NCBI GenBank assembly: GCA_019636095.1
Contig: JAHBYF010000004.1
Location: 1 to 64,000, forward strand
Origin: Hyphomonadaceae bacterium
GTDB taxonomy: Bacteria; Pseudomonadota; Alphaproteobacteria; Caulobacterales; Aquidulcibacteraceae
Direction of reading: 5' to 3'
DNA: 64,000 nt
Part shown: positions 51,003 to 58,500 of the stretch, piece by piece
Layout: every line of letters starts with the position of its first letter
Numbering within the stretch: position 1 is the stretch's first letter
Position numbers and translations under genes: made by a program
Notes under the pieces: model-generated
What the model was told of the DNA's origin: nothing
Seen by the model: the letters and a program-made list of their open reading frames with translations, nothing else
Database searches by the model: none

Positions 51003-51170
51003 GTGTTTTCATCCCCGACTACGTTAATCCTCGGCGCGGGCGCCAGTTTCGATTTCGGCGCCCCGCTCGGCGAGCCCCTGTGGCGGAGAATAAGCCAACA
51101 AACCGGTGCGCTAACCGGCGCGTTCGACGCTGGGGACAGGCCAGATACTTCGCAACACCAGATACGATGA
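51003..51170 (+). pseudogene. SIR2-like gene, 5' fragment (frameshifted from the main part)
   Basis: A GTG at 51003 opens a frame that reads SSPTTLILGAGASFDFGAPL, the GAGAS NAD-binding motif of SIR2-type proteins, then GEPLWRRISQQTGAL and stops with TGA at 51168. The continuing SIR2 domain is in the next frame (open from 51115), so a single-base change within 51115-51170 separates the two parts. A sequencing error would give the same picture. The fragment itself is 55 codons. Confidence 0.7.
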
Positions 51171-51240
51171 CCCGAAGGCCTACGCCTATTACTCAGAGGT
51201 CTTCTCGCTGCACGACGATCCCGAGACGCTTGCGGCGATC

Positions 51241-52053
51241 ATGGGTCATCCGATGGGCGCGCTTAACGCCCAGCAATCTGGTGAAGTGCTGCGCCGGATA
51301 GCTTCGCGCACTGGTTCTGCCGATGTGCACACCAGCGTCGATGATTTCCTACGTGACAATGCCTCGCTGTTGCGCCCTATCCGCACGCTGATTGCTGGCC
51401 TGCTGTTTGAGTCCCTCTACGAGCGAGACAACGAAAATCACCAACAATGGAATCTGCGGCAGCAGCTGACGCGTTTCAAATTCAATGCGCCAGGCGACGG
51501 GCGGGAGACTGACAACTGGGTTCGCCTCTTCGTTGGCATCTGCCGCCCAATGCTGAACAAGGTGGCGGAAGGGAAGCTCTCGCCCGTCACCGTCATCAGC
51601 TTCAACTATGACCGCGTGATGGAGACGGTGCTGTCGCATTTCTGGACGCAGACCGAGCGTCCCTACCCGCCGCTCGATCAATGCTTCAAGTTTCTGCACC
51701 CGTACGGCGCGTTTGGTGAACTTCCAGCGACGGTTACTGATGCCGGTGAGTGGATCAAGGCGCAAGCCGCCAACATTGGCTTGGCCGACGGCAAAGGAAC
51801 TCAAGAAGCCACGAACATCGAAGCGGCTCTGACCGAGGCCAAGCAGATCTTCTCGCTTGGATTCTCCTTCACGGACACAAATACTCAATTGCTGGGACTG
51901 ACCAATGCACACGGGCCGCGGCTCTTTGCTCAGAACTTTGGAAAAGATCAGCGGGTCACGCGCACTCTGCACCGGCTTGGAGCGGCCGCGACCGAAGCAG
52001 GTTCAATTCCACAACTGGTTAGAAGCGGCTTCTTCGAGCTTGAAGGACCTTGA
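51241..52053 (+). CDS. SIR2-like family protein, main part (5' end in another frame)
   Basis: The frame is open from 51115; the first ATG in it is 51241, giving 270 aa. The upstream residues (RYDDPKAYAYYSEVFSL) also look coding and join the NAD-binding fragment at 51003. The body contains LSPVTVISFNYDRVMETVLSHFW, typical of SIR2-like domains of defence NADases (FNYD), and KFLHPYGAFGE, then ends with a hydrophobic-to-basic helix. In its present state the protein would lack the nucleotide-binding N-terminus and is probably inactive unless the shift is corrected. It is divergent from the NERD-NTPase gene. Confidence 0.6.
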   Translation: MGHPMGALNAQQSGEVLRRIASRTGSADVHTSVDDFLRDNASLLRPIRTLIAGLLFESLYERDNENHQQWNLRQQLTRFKFNAPGDGRETDNWVRLFVGICRPMLNKVAEGKLSPVTVISFNYDRVMETVLSHFWTQTERPYPPLDQCFKFLHPYGAFGELPATVTDAGEWIKAQAANIGLADGKGTQEATNIEAALTEAKQIFSLGFSFTDTNTQLLGLTNAHGPRLFAQNFGKDQRVTRTLHRLGAAATEAGSIPQLVRSGFFELEGP

Positions 52054-52068
52054 AGCACGCGACGGGGC

Positions 52069-52467
52069 TTAAAGCCAAGGATTGAATTCCTTGCCGTTGG
52101 CGACACGCCAGGCTTTCCGCAGCGCTTTGTGTCCAGCGTGCGTGACCTTTCGCGAAGCGGGCAACGGCCGCGCCTTCACCGCTTCCAAGATGAGCGGAAT
52201 GGACAGAGCTTTACCCGTGTGCGCGTCGGCTATCAGTAGGGTTTCTGTCCAATAAAATCCAACAATCTCGCCGTTATGCAGGAGAAAGACATTTCCGGGA
52301 TCATCGGTGCTCGCGTTCAGCGAGTACCCATCGCGCAAAGCTCGAATTGACGCTCCGAGAAACGGTGAAATCGCAATCGCCAGATCATCAAAGCCGAACG
52401 CGCTGGCATCCCCATGCGGCGTCGCTCCGCACAGAAACTGGTCCTCGGTCAGCGCGGTTAGATCCAT
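52069..52467 (-). CDS. Hypothetical protein
   Basis: A 132-aa protein with alternating beta and helical stretches (GNVFLLHNGEIVGFYWTETLLIADAHTGKAL) and a basic C-terminus (RKVTHAGHKALRKAWR). The stop lies 15 bp after the SIR2-like gene's stop (convergent). No family recognised. Confidence 0.5.
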   Translation of the reverse strand: MDLTALTEDQFLCGATPHGDASAFGFDDLAIAISPFLGASIRALRDGYSLNASTDDPGNVFLLHNGEIVGFYWTETLLIADAHTGKALSIPLILEAVKARPLPASRKVTHAGHKALRKAWRVANGKEFNPWL

Positions 52468-52753
52468 GACGCCTCTATAGCACTCCTCTCACGAGGCGAC
52501 ACGGGCTGCCATCGTGCTCGCCATCGTCAAGGGACGCTTACGCTCTCACGCCCTTGACGCCAGCTTGCGCGCGATGGCGGCCTTGAGTTTGTCGGGACGC
52601 GGGGCGCGTCCCTTTGCTTTGAGCGAGCAAGCGCCTCCGGCGCGGGCCGAACTCGGGGCTCGGGGCGGTCATGCGCGACGGCTTCGGCGTTTGCCGCCCT
52701 TTTCCAAGCGCCAAGAGAATGCTTCGCTGTTTCATCGATTAGGTGGGCCGATA
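52468..52753. other. Non-coding stretch with short GC hairpins
   Basis: Between the 132-aa gene and the Mrr-like gene 286 bp contain no supported gene. Visible are a GGGACGC/GCGTCCC hairpin at 52594-52612 followed by TTTGCTTT, and smaller GC hairpins around 52631-52645 (GCGCCTCCGGCGC). It is possibly part of the Mrr gene's promoter and an upstream terminator-like structure. The open frame through it looks like a shadow. Confidence 0.4.
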
Positions 52754-53710
52754 ATGTCAGAGCCGAATGCGTGGGTGTTGCGGATAGCGCCAAGCCGAAT
52801 TGACCGCCTGCCGCTTGCTCTTGAGACAGATCAGCTGATCATCGGCTGGGCCGATCCGGATCTCACCGATCCGAAGCTCACCTGGGCGGATTTCGTCGAT
52901 CGTCTTAAGGCGGCCTACGACTACGACAATCAGCAAGCCGGCTCCGCCACCGGAAACATGATGCGCTTTCTTCGCGAAATGCGCGAAGGCGATCTGGTGG
53001 CCGTGCCTGCGGGCGCCAAACAGTTCAGGGTGGCGGAGGTCGCGGGACCCGCCACCTACGATAAGAACGATATCGCGAACGACACAGCCTATCGCCGTCC
53101 CTGCAAGTGGCTCAACGGCAAGCAGCCGATCGCTCGCATCCGCGCCTCCTCCGCATTGCAGTCTCGTCTGAAGGCCCGGCAGACCTGCGTCGCGGCGACG
53201 GACTTGATCGCGGACCTCCGGCGCGTCCTCGACGACACGGCCTCCGGCGTCACGCGCACGTTTCTGACCGATTTGAGAGAAGCGACGCTCGTACAATTGC
53301 AATCGCCATCATCGCATTTGAACGAACGCGAATTCGAACACTTGGTGCGAGACATTTTTCTGCGGCTTGGGGCGTCGCGCGCCGACATCACGCCGAGGCA
53401 GATGGATAAAGGTGACGACATCGTCGCGACGTTCAAGCGGCTGGGCATCACTATCGTGGCGCAAGTGAAATACCATCGCGATCCGAGTTGGAAGACCGGA
53501 GATGACAGCCTTGAGCAGCTCATATCGGGTATGGACGCCCGGGACGCCGACATGGGCTGGCTGGTGACATGCGGAGAGTTTGACTTCGACGTTGCCGAGC
53601 GCGGCCGTGACCTTGCCGCCCGTGGCAAACGGATCCGATTTGTGGACGGCGCCGAACTCGCCGCTCTGCTCTTGGACGCTGGCGCGGGCTCGCCGGCCGA
53701 AGATGACTAG
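52754..53710 (+). CDS. Mrr-like type IV restriction endonuclease with N-terminal PUA/EVE-like domain
   Basis: A 318-aa protein. The C-terminal half has an Mrr catalytic core: NEREFEHLVRDIFLRLG, then MDKGDDIVATFKRLGITIVAQVKYH, where Asp and Gln-x-Lys form the PD-(D/E)XK site of Mrr enzymes cutting modified DNA. The N-terminal 140 residues (LRIAPSRIDRLPL, GDLVAVPAGAKQFRVAEVAGP) resemble a PUA/EVE-like modified-base reader. ATG 52754 is chosen over an upstream open frame from 52514, whose residues are low-complexity and overlap short GC hairpins. Its stop touches the next gene's stop without a gap. Confidence 0.78.
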   Translation: MSEPNAWVLRIAPSRIDRLPLALETDQLIIGWADPDLTDPKLTWADFVDRLKAAYDYDNQQAGSATGNMMRFLREMREGDLVAVPAGAKQFRVAEVAGPATYDKNDIANDTAYRRPCKWLNGKQPIARIRASSALQSRLKARQTCVAATDLIADLRRVLDDTASGVTRTFLTDLREATLVQLQSPSSHLNEREFEHLVRDIFLRLGASRADITPRQMDKGDDIVATFKRLGITIVAQVKYHRDPSWKTGDDSLEQLISGMDARDADMGWLVTCGEFDFDVAERGRDLAARGKRIRFVDGAELAALLLDAGAGSPAEDD

Positions 53711-54046
53711 TTAGGTACTCGGCTCGAAAAGATCGGGCTCCGAGGGTTTCGTTCGCGACGACAGTTGGCGTGAGCGTTTGGCTGGCGCTCTTGACTTGCG
53801 CTTCAGGCGCTCGATCTTCTGGGTCGCTTCACGCTGACGCTCGAAGTGCACGCGGCCGAGATAGCGCATGAGGGCTGCGTCGAGGCGCTCCAAGTCGTCG
53901 CGTCGCCAATAGACCAAGCGCCGGATAACGAGCGGCGCGGGGAAATCCGGAATGTTACTCCGGCACGCGCGCCAAAGGCTGGTGCGGCTCATGCCCACTT
54001 CTTCGGCGACTTGCTTCAAGGGAACGAGATCGTCGCGTTTCTTCAT
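53711..54046 (-). CDS. AlpA-like helix-turn-helix protein, last gene of the trb operon
   Basis: A 111-aa protein with PLKQVAEEVGMSRTSLWRACRSNIPDFPAPLVIRRLVYWRRDDLERLDA, the AlpA/HTH pattern with a C-terminal recognition stretch, and a Lys/Arg-rich tail. The ATG overlaps the trbI stop by 4 nt, so it is translationally coupled to the conjugation operon. It may regulate transfer or excision genes; this is inferred from location. Confidence 0.75.
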   Translation of the reverse strand: MKKRDDLVPLKQVAEEVGMSRTSLWRACRSNIPDFPAPLVIRRLVYWRRDDLERLDAALMRYLGRVHFERQREATQKIERLKRKSRAPAKRSRQLSSRTKPSEPDLFEPST

Positions 54047-55140
54047 CGCGGCCGGTACGGACGCAGTTGAATATCGCGCGTGACAAGCACGCGAACGGCG
54101 CCGCCGGCGCGGATGCGCAAGGTGGGCCGAACATTGAGATCGCGTTCGACGATGCGCGAGCCGGTGCGCGCCGCTTCGCTTGCGGCGGCATCGCCCACGC
54201 TTTGGCTTAGGCTGTTCTCGTCATCGTCCTCGGCATTGTCGGCGACGACCGACATGACCGCCGAGAGCGCAATCGCGCCAGTCAGTTGGCCTAGGTGATT
54301 GTCGACGCGATCGTGGAGACCGGCGGCGCCGGATGGATCTGCGCCATCCATGCTGCGAAGACTTATGGACCACCCGTTCGGAAAAATGAGCCGATCCCAG
54401 CGTAGCACGAGGCGGCGATCGCCGTAGTTCGTCTCACTTTCGTACGTTCCCATAAGGCGAGAGCCCTGCGGGATGAGGAGATGCTCGCCGCTCACTGTAT
54501 CGAAGACATTGGCGGTGACCTGCGCGATCGCGCGGCCAGGCACATCGGAATTGAGCTCGGTGACCAGAGCGGCGGGAATAACTGAACCCGCGATCAGTTC
54601 GAAGCGTGAACGCGGCGCCTGCAGCCGTGCGTCGAGGCGGTCATCATCGGCGACGGCGCGAGCTTCGCCCTGCGCACGCTCGGTGCCGAACAGAAGAGCC
54701 GACGTCCGCGCCACAGCTTGGGGATCAGGCGGCGGCGTTGTCGCCAGTTGCGCTGCGTTGCGCTGGGTTGGCCCTCCTGACCACGCGGCGTCCTGTGGCG
54801 GTTGGAGTGCTGCATCGTCGGGCGGTTGGTGATCGCCCCAGAGCATGTCGCGTGGTTCTGTCAGCTCAGCGTTCGGGAGATCACCTGCTTGATACTGCGC
54901 CGAGGCGTTCCGGATGGATTCCGGCGGTCCGCCCGCCGCGGCTTGCGCATCTGCTTGGCGAACGGCGCGATCGGGCCGTTCGCTCAGGCCGAAGAAGAGC
55001 GCGAGCGCGATGACGCCGCCGGCGATGATGGCGCCAGTCAACAACACCTTGCGCGAGAGGCGCCGCGGACTGGGCGGGCGCGCACGGATCGATAGGTTGG
55101 GCGGCGGCTGGCCCGCGTCGGCCTGAGCAGCGTCCGTCAT
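54043..55140 (-). CDS. trbI: Conjugal transfer protein TrbI (VirB10-like)
   Basis: A 365-aa protein spanning the periplasm. An N-terminal membrane anchor (VLLTGAIIAGGVIALALFFGL) is followed by a Pro-rich linker and a C-terminal VirB10 domain: LIAGSVIPAALVTELNSDVPGRAIAQVTANVFDTVSGEHLLIPQGSRLMGTYES, the hallmark of TrbI/VirB10. It forms the outer-membrane core complex with TrbG. It ends with RIRAGGAVRVLVTRDIQLRPY. Coupled to trbG upstream by a 4-nt overlap. Confidence 0.95.
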   Translation of the reverse strand: MTDAAQADAGQPPPNLSIRARPPSPRRLSRKVLLTGAIIAGGVIALALFFGLSERPDRAVRQADAQAAAGGPPESIRNASAQYQAGDLPNAELTEPRDMLWGDHQPPDDAALQPPQDAAWSGGPTQRNAAQLATTPPPDPQAVARTSALLFGTERAQGEARAVADDDRLDARLQAPRSRFELIAGSVIPAALVTELNSDVPGRAIAQVTANVFDTVSGEHLLIPQGSRLMGTYESETNYGDRRLVLRWDRLIFPNGWSISLRSMDGADPSGAAGLHDRVDNHLGQLTGAIALSAVMSVVADNAEDDDENSLSQSVGDAAASEAARTGSRIVERDLNVRPTLRIRAGGAVRVLVTRDIQLRPYRPR

Positions 55141-56030
55141 GGCCGCGCTCCGAAACGGCGGCGCGGCGGCGCTGGCGTCGACGCGCGCTCACGTTCAATC
55201 CGCACGATCACTGGCGCGCGCGTGCCGAGCCGGAGTTCGGCGACATCGAACACACGGTCGACCATGTAACGCTGGCCTTGCACGCGATAGTTCACCAGTT
55301 CGGTCCCCTCGCCAGTGATGACGAAGAGCGGTGGTAGATCGGTTGAAGCCACATCCGCCGGCATTTCGATCCACGTGCGGCGGCCATCATCGAACACGCG
55401 TGTCGGGAGCCAACTCGGCCTTGATCCGCGCGTGGTGCGGATACGGTAGCCAAAGTCGAGGCGGTCGATTGTCGGTATGACGCCGTTCGACGTGGATGTT
55501 TCCGGATAGCACCAGGCGACTTGCGCCGCGTATGCCGACCCGCCCTGCGCGATTGCTTCGATCGTGTAGGTGCGCCTGTCCGTCACCAACACGATGTTGG
55601 TGCGCAGGCCGATCGCTTGCGGCTTCACCAACACGACAGTGCGCCCGTCGATCTCGGATTCAGCGTTGGTCTCCTGCACCATCCAACGCGAGGTGTCGCC
55701 AGCGGCGACATCGTTCAGGCTTTCACCCGGCTCGAGCAGGATCGCCGAAATGAAATTGGGGTTGGCGTAGAGTTCGTAGATCGCGCCTGGTGCGTAGGTG
55801 TAGATCTGCCGCGCTTGCACGAAGCTTGTCGTTTCGGGGCGCTGTCGTGCTGCGCTGTTCGCAGCAGCCAGCATTTCAACTGGCGAGGGCGCGCGGCGTG
55901 ATCGAGGGACTTCTGGCGCATCGGGCGCGCCCATCAAGGGCGCGGGGCATTGGACCGGCGCTTCTTGCGCTGAGGCGTTGCTGACAAATGCAAGGCCGCA
56001 GAGCGCAACGCTGACAAGGACACGCATCAT
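55137..56030 (-). CDS. trbG: Conjugal transfer protein TrbG (VirB9-like)
   Basis: A 297-aa protein with a signal peptide (MRVLVSVALCGLAFVSNASA) and the VirB9 fold: IYTYAPGAIYELYANPNFISAILLEPGESLN early, then a C-terminal DLPPLFVITGEGTELVNYRVQGQRYMVDRVFDVAEL. TrbG forms the outer-membrane ring with TrbI. ATG 56030 is used because it overlaps the trbF stop by 4 nt; 56045 would add five residues. Confidence 0.94.
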   Translation of the reverse strand: MMRVLVSVALCGLAFVSNASAQEAPVQCPAPLMGAPDAPEVPRSRRAPSPVEMLAAANSAARQRPETTSFVQARQIYTYAPGAIYELYANPNFISAILLEPGESLNDVAAGDTSRWMVQETNAESEIDGRTVVLVKPQAIGLRTNIVLVTDRRTYTIEAIAQGGSAYAAQVAWCYPETSTSNGVIPTIDRLDFGYRIRTTRGSRPSWLPTRVFDDGRRTWIEMPADVASTDLPPLFVITGEGTELVNYRVQGQRYMVDRVFDVAELRLGTRAPVIVRIERERASTPAPPRRRFGARP

Positions 56031-56710
56031 CGCACGCGGCTCCATGAGAAATCGGTGATGAGGACGCCCAGAGGGTTGGAAGCGATCTCGTCGGCGGTGC
56101 GCGGACGTCGCGTCGTGACCGAGAAAACGCCGCTATAGGCTTGGCCGTCGGGTGAACCGGTCGCGTTGGTCTCGCGCTCGACCCAGCTCACTTCCCAGGA
56201 TCGATCACCGCGCTGAATGATCGAACGGATGTGCACGGTGCGGCCAATGCGGCCGAGACTGAGGAACGGATCGTCGCTTCGGGCGATTTCATTCAATTGC
56301 GCGGCCGCTTGCGGGGTCAGGAATTTGTACGCCTCCAGCCAGTTTTCGCGCAGCACCACGCCATCGGTTGGCAATGAGCGCACAAGACGAACGAAACGGC
56401 CGATGTGATAGGCCGTCTGCGCTTCGGTTGGACGCCACTCCCCGCTCGCGGCGCGCACATTCACCACTTGGCCCTCGGGCGACACTTCGACGACGTGAAC
56501 GAACGTGCGTTGCTGCAGAGCGACTGTGGTGAGCGCAATCGCAAGGCCAGCGGAAAGCGCAAGCCCGGCCATCGCCATGATGCGCCAGGCGCGTGCAGAG
56601 ATGACGGCCGCGCCCATGCGGCGATCCCATTCTTGCCGCGCGCGGCGGTATGGCGTGTCGGGTTCGTCGCCGGCGAAAGACTGCGCCGGCGCCGTGAACG
56701 GCGTTCTCAT
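56027..56710 (-). CDS. trbF: Conjugal transfer protein TrbF (VirB8-like)
   Basis: A 227-aa inner-membrane protein with one N-terminal transmembrane helix (AWRIMAMAGLALSAGLAIALTTVALQ) and a periplasmic VirB8 domain: AYHIGRFVRLVRSLPTDGVVLRENWLEAYKFLT, SWEVSWVERETNATG, YSGVFSVTTRRP. It acts as an assembly factor of the secretion channel. The start overlaps the trbL stop by 4 nt. Confidence 0.94.
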   Translation of the reverse strand: MRTPFTAPAQSFAGDEPDTPYRRARQEWDRRMGAAVISARAWRIMAMAGLALSAGLAIALTTVALQQRTFVHVVEVSPEGQVVNVRAASGEWRPTEAQTAYHIGRFVRLVRSLPTDGVVLRENWLEAYKFLTPQAAAQLNEIARSDDPFLSLGRIGRTVHIRSIIQRGDRSWEVSWVERETNATGSPDGQAYSGVFSVTTRRPRTADEIASNPLGVLITDFSWSRVR

Positions 56711-57762
56711 GTCGTCTGTCCCCCAGATGGCGGCGGCGGTGGCGGCGTAAGCGGCGGCGTTGACGCCGCGGCCGGTTTGGGCTGCATGCCGGAATAATTG
56801 ATTTGAGGCCGCGCGCCGGACGATCCTCCGCCGCCACCGCGATGTGAGAGCGCGCGACGCGCGCCGCCGGCAGCGCGCGAACTGAACTGCCAGACCTTGG
56901 TTGCCGCGTAGACGGTGGCCGCGCCACCGGCGAGGCCCATCACCGCTGCGCCCGTGCCAGCACGGAATGCATCTCCGCCTGATAGATGCGGCTGACCCTG
57001 CACGACTTCACTCGCGAGCTGTGGCGCAAACCACGCGAGCGCCAGCACCGTCAGACCGAAGAAGAGCACCTGCAGCGCCCCGCCCGCATCGAGCGTCAAT
57101 GTCGCTGGCAGCGTGTTGACGAAGGTGATGGAGACGGACGCGACGAAGGCGATCACGAAAAGCCGGATCGCAGAGCCGACGACCCAACCGAGTGGGCGCT
57201 CTGCGACCCACGCGGTGCCGTTGAAGACCCCCCACGGGAGCGCCACGAATGCGGCGAGGCTGCCGAGTTTGAAGGCGATCAGCATGACGAAGAGCTGCAG
57301 CGCCAGGACGAAGAACCCGAGCATGACGAAGAAGGCGGCGAGGTAGATCGTCACCAGCGACACGAAATCAGTGATGATGTTCATGCCGTGCCCCAGAGCT
57401 GCGGTGCGGCCGAAGAGTTCGATGCCGATCTGGCCTACCCGTCCGGGGTTGTGCAACTCGGCCATGGTCATGCCGCCGCCGCCGGCGCGGAGGCCAAGCA
57501 TCGCGCCGGATTCGTTGATGGCGCCGGCGATGGACTGCCAGTTGTTGATCAAGAACGCGAAGAAACCGATGAACAGCACCTTGCGGAAGAACGGCGCGAG
57601 CGGCGCTTCCTGCGCCAGCGCCCATTGCGCGCCGGCCAAGACGATCGAGATGACGATCAGTGCGTTCAGCACATAGGTCACGTCGCCTTGGATCAGACCG
57701 AAGCCATTGGAGGCGACAGCGAGGAATTGATCCAGGAACGAATTGACGGATGAAGGGTCCAT
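56707..57762 (-). CDS. trbL: Conjugal transfer protein TrbL (VirB6-like)
   Basis: A 351-aa polytopic inner-membrane protein with six or so transmembrane helices (VLNALIVISIVLAGAQWALA, VLFIGFFAFLINNW, LVTIYLAAFFVMLGFFVLALQLFVMLIAF) and a C-terminal cytoplasmic tail rich in Gly, Ser, Pro (TPPLTPPPPPPSGG). The GVFNGTAWVAERPLGWVVGSAIRLF stretch is typical of TrbL. It separates trbJ and trbF; no trbK-like lipoprotein gene exists in the 6-bp gap with trbJ. Confidence 0.92.
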   Translation of the reverse strand: MDPSSVNSFLDQFLAVASNGFGLIQGDVTYVLNALIVISIVLAGAQWALAQEAPLAPFFRKVLFIGFFAFLINNWQSIAGAINESGAMLGLRAGGGGMTMAELHNPGRVGQIGIELFGRTAALGHGMNIITDFVSLVTIYLAAFFVMLGFFVLALQLFVMLIAFKLGSLAAFVALPWGVFNGTAWVAERPLGWVVGSAIRLFVIAFVASVSITFVNTLPATLTLDAGGALQVLFFGLTVLALAWFAPQLASEVVQGQPHLSGGDAFRAGTGAAVMGLAGGAATVYAATKVWQFSSRAAGGARRALSHRGGGGGSSGARPQINYSGMQPKPAAASTPPLTPPPPPPSGGQTT

Positions 57763-57768
57763 GAGAGC

Positions 57769-58491
57769 TCAGTTCTCGAAGGCGGTGCGCGACGGCGAGG
57801 ACACGTCCACGCGTTGTGTCGGGAAAGCGCGGCGCTGGATTTCAAGCGCGCGATCCTCGCGTGCGAGACGCTCCATGCGCTCAGTTTCGAGCGCGCGGCC
57901 TTGGACTATCAGGAGTGCGTGAATCTCGGCGAGTTGCGTGGCCTGGATGCCCAGCAATTGGTTGCTCGCTTGGATCGCACCCGTCTGGCCCTCGGCGCCT
58001 CGAGAGGATTGCAGGGCGCGATCGATGTGGCCGCGCGTTTGCTCAATTCGCTCAGCAGCGCTCGCTTCAGCCTGCATCGCCCGTTGTAGACTTTGGCGGC
58101 TCTCCGACATCCAGCGATTGGATTGTGAGAGAACCTGGTCGAGGTCGAATTCGTCCCAGGTCTCGGGGTAGAGCGCGCGCAAATCATCTCCGAGCTGATG
58201 GGCTTGAAAGGCCAAGCCCTGCACGGATTGGAAGAGCGACCGGGCTTCGTTGATCGATTGCGACAGTTCAGGTGAGAGCTGCAGCGGATTCTGCCTGAGC
58301 ATGGCCGCTGCCTGTTCGATCTGCTGCACCTGGTTGTGCAGCTGCTCAACCATGTGGCTGACCTGGAGGATGTTCTGAGCAAGGTTGCTCGGATCGATGA
58401 CGGTGATCGCGTTCGCCTTCGGCGCGGGCGCGATGGCCAGGCTCAGCGTCATCAGGAATGCGCACGCCGTGCGCAGCAGCTTGGATTGCAT
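57769..58491 (-). CDS. trbJ: Conjugal transfer protein TrbJ (VirB5-like)
   Basis: A 240-aa secreted protein with a signal peptide (ACAFLMTLSLAIAPAPKANA) and a long helical domain: DPSNLAQNILQVSHMVEQLHNQVQQIEQAAAMLRQNP, ALRALYPETWDEFDLDQV-like segments and a long coiled region. It is the minor pilus component of the Trb system. It starts 9 bp after the trbE stop. Confidence 0.9.
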   Translation of the reverse strand: MQSKLLRTACAFLMTLSLAIAPAPKANAITVIDPSNLAQNILQVSHMVEQLHNQVQQIEQAAAMLRQNPLQLSPELSQSINEARSLFQSVQGLAFQAHQLGDDLRALYPETWDEFDLDQVLSQSNRWMSESRQSLQRAMQAEASAAERIEQTRGHIDRALQSSRGAEGQTGAIQASNQLLGIQATQLAEIHALLIVQGRALETERMERLAREDRALEIQRRAFPTQRVDVSSPSRTAFEN

Positions 58492-58500
58492 CTTCCCCTC

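Noticed and set aside
50963..51301. Plus-strand open frame starting with an ATG upstream of the SIR2 motif
   Set aside because: It reads the SIR2 region in a different frame, giving an Arg/Pro-rich product without the GAGAS motif; a shadow of the real gene.
52594..52612. Hairpin GGGACGC/GCGTCCC with a T-rich tail as terminator
   Set aside because: The nearest upstream gene on the plus strand stops over 500 bp earlier and the T tract is interrupted; kept only as part of the described non-coding stretch.
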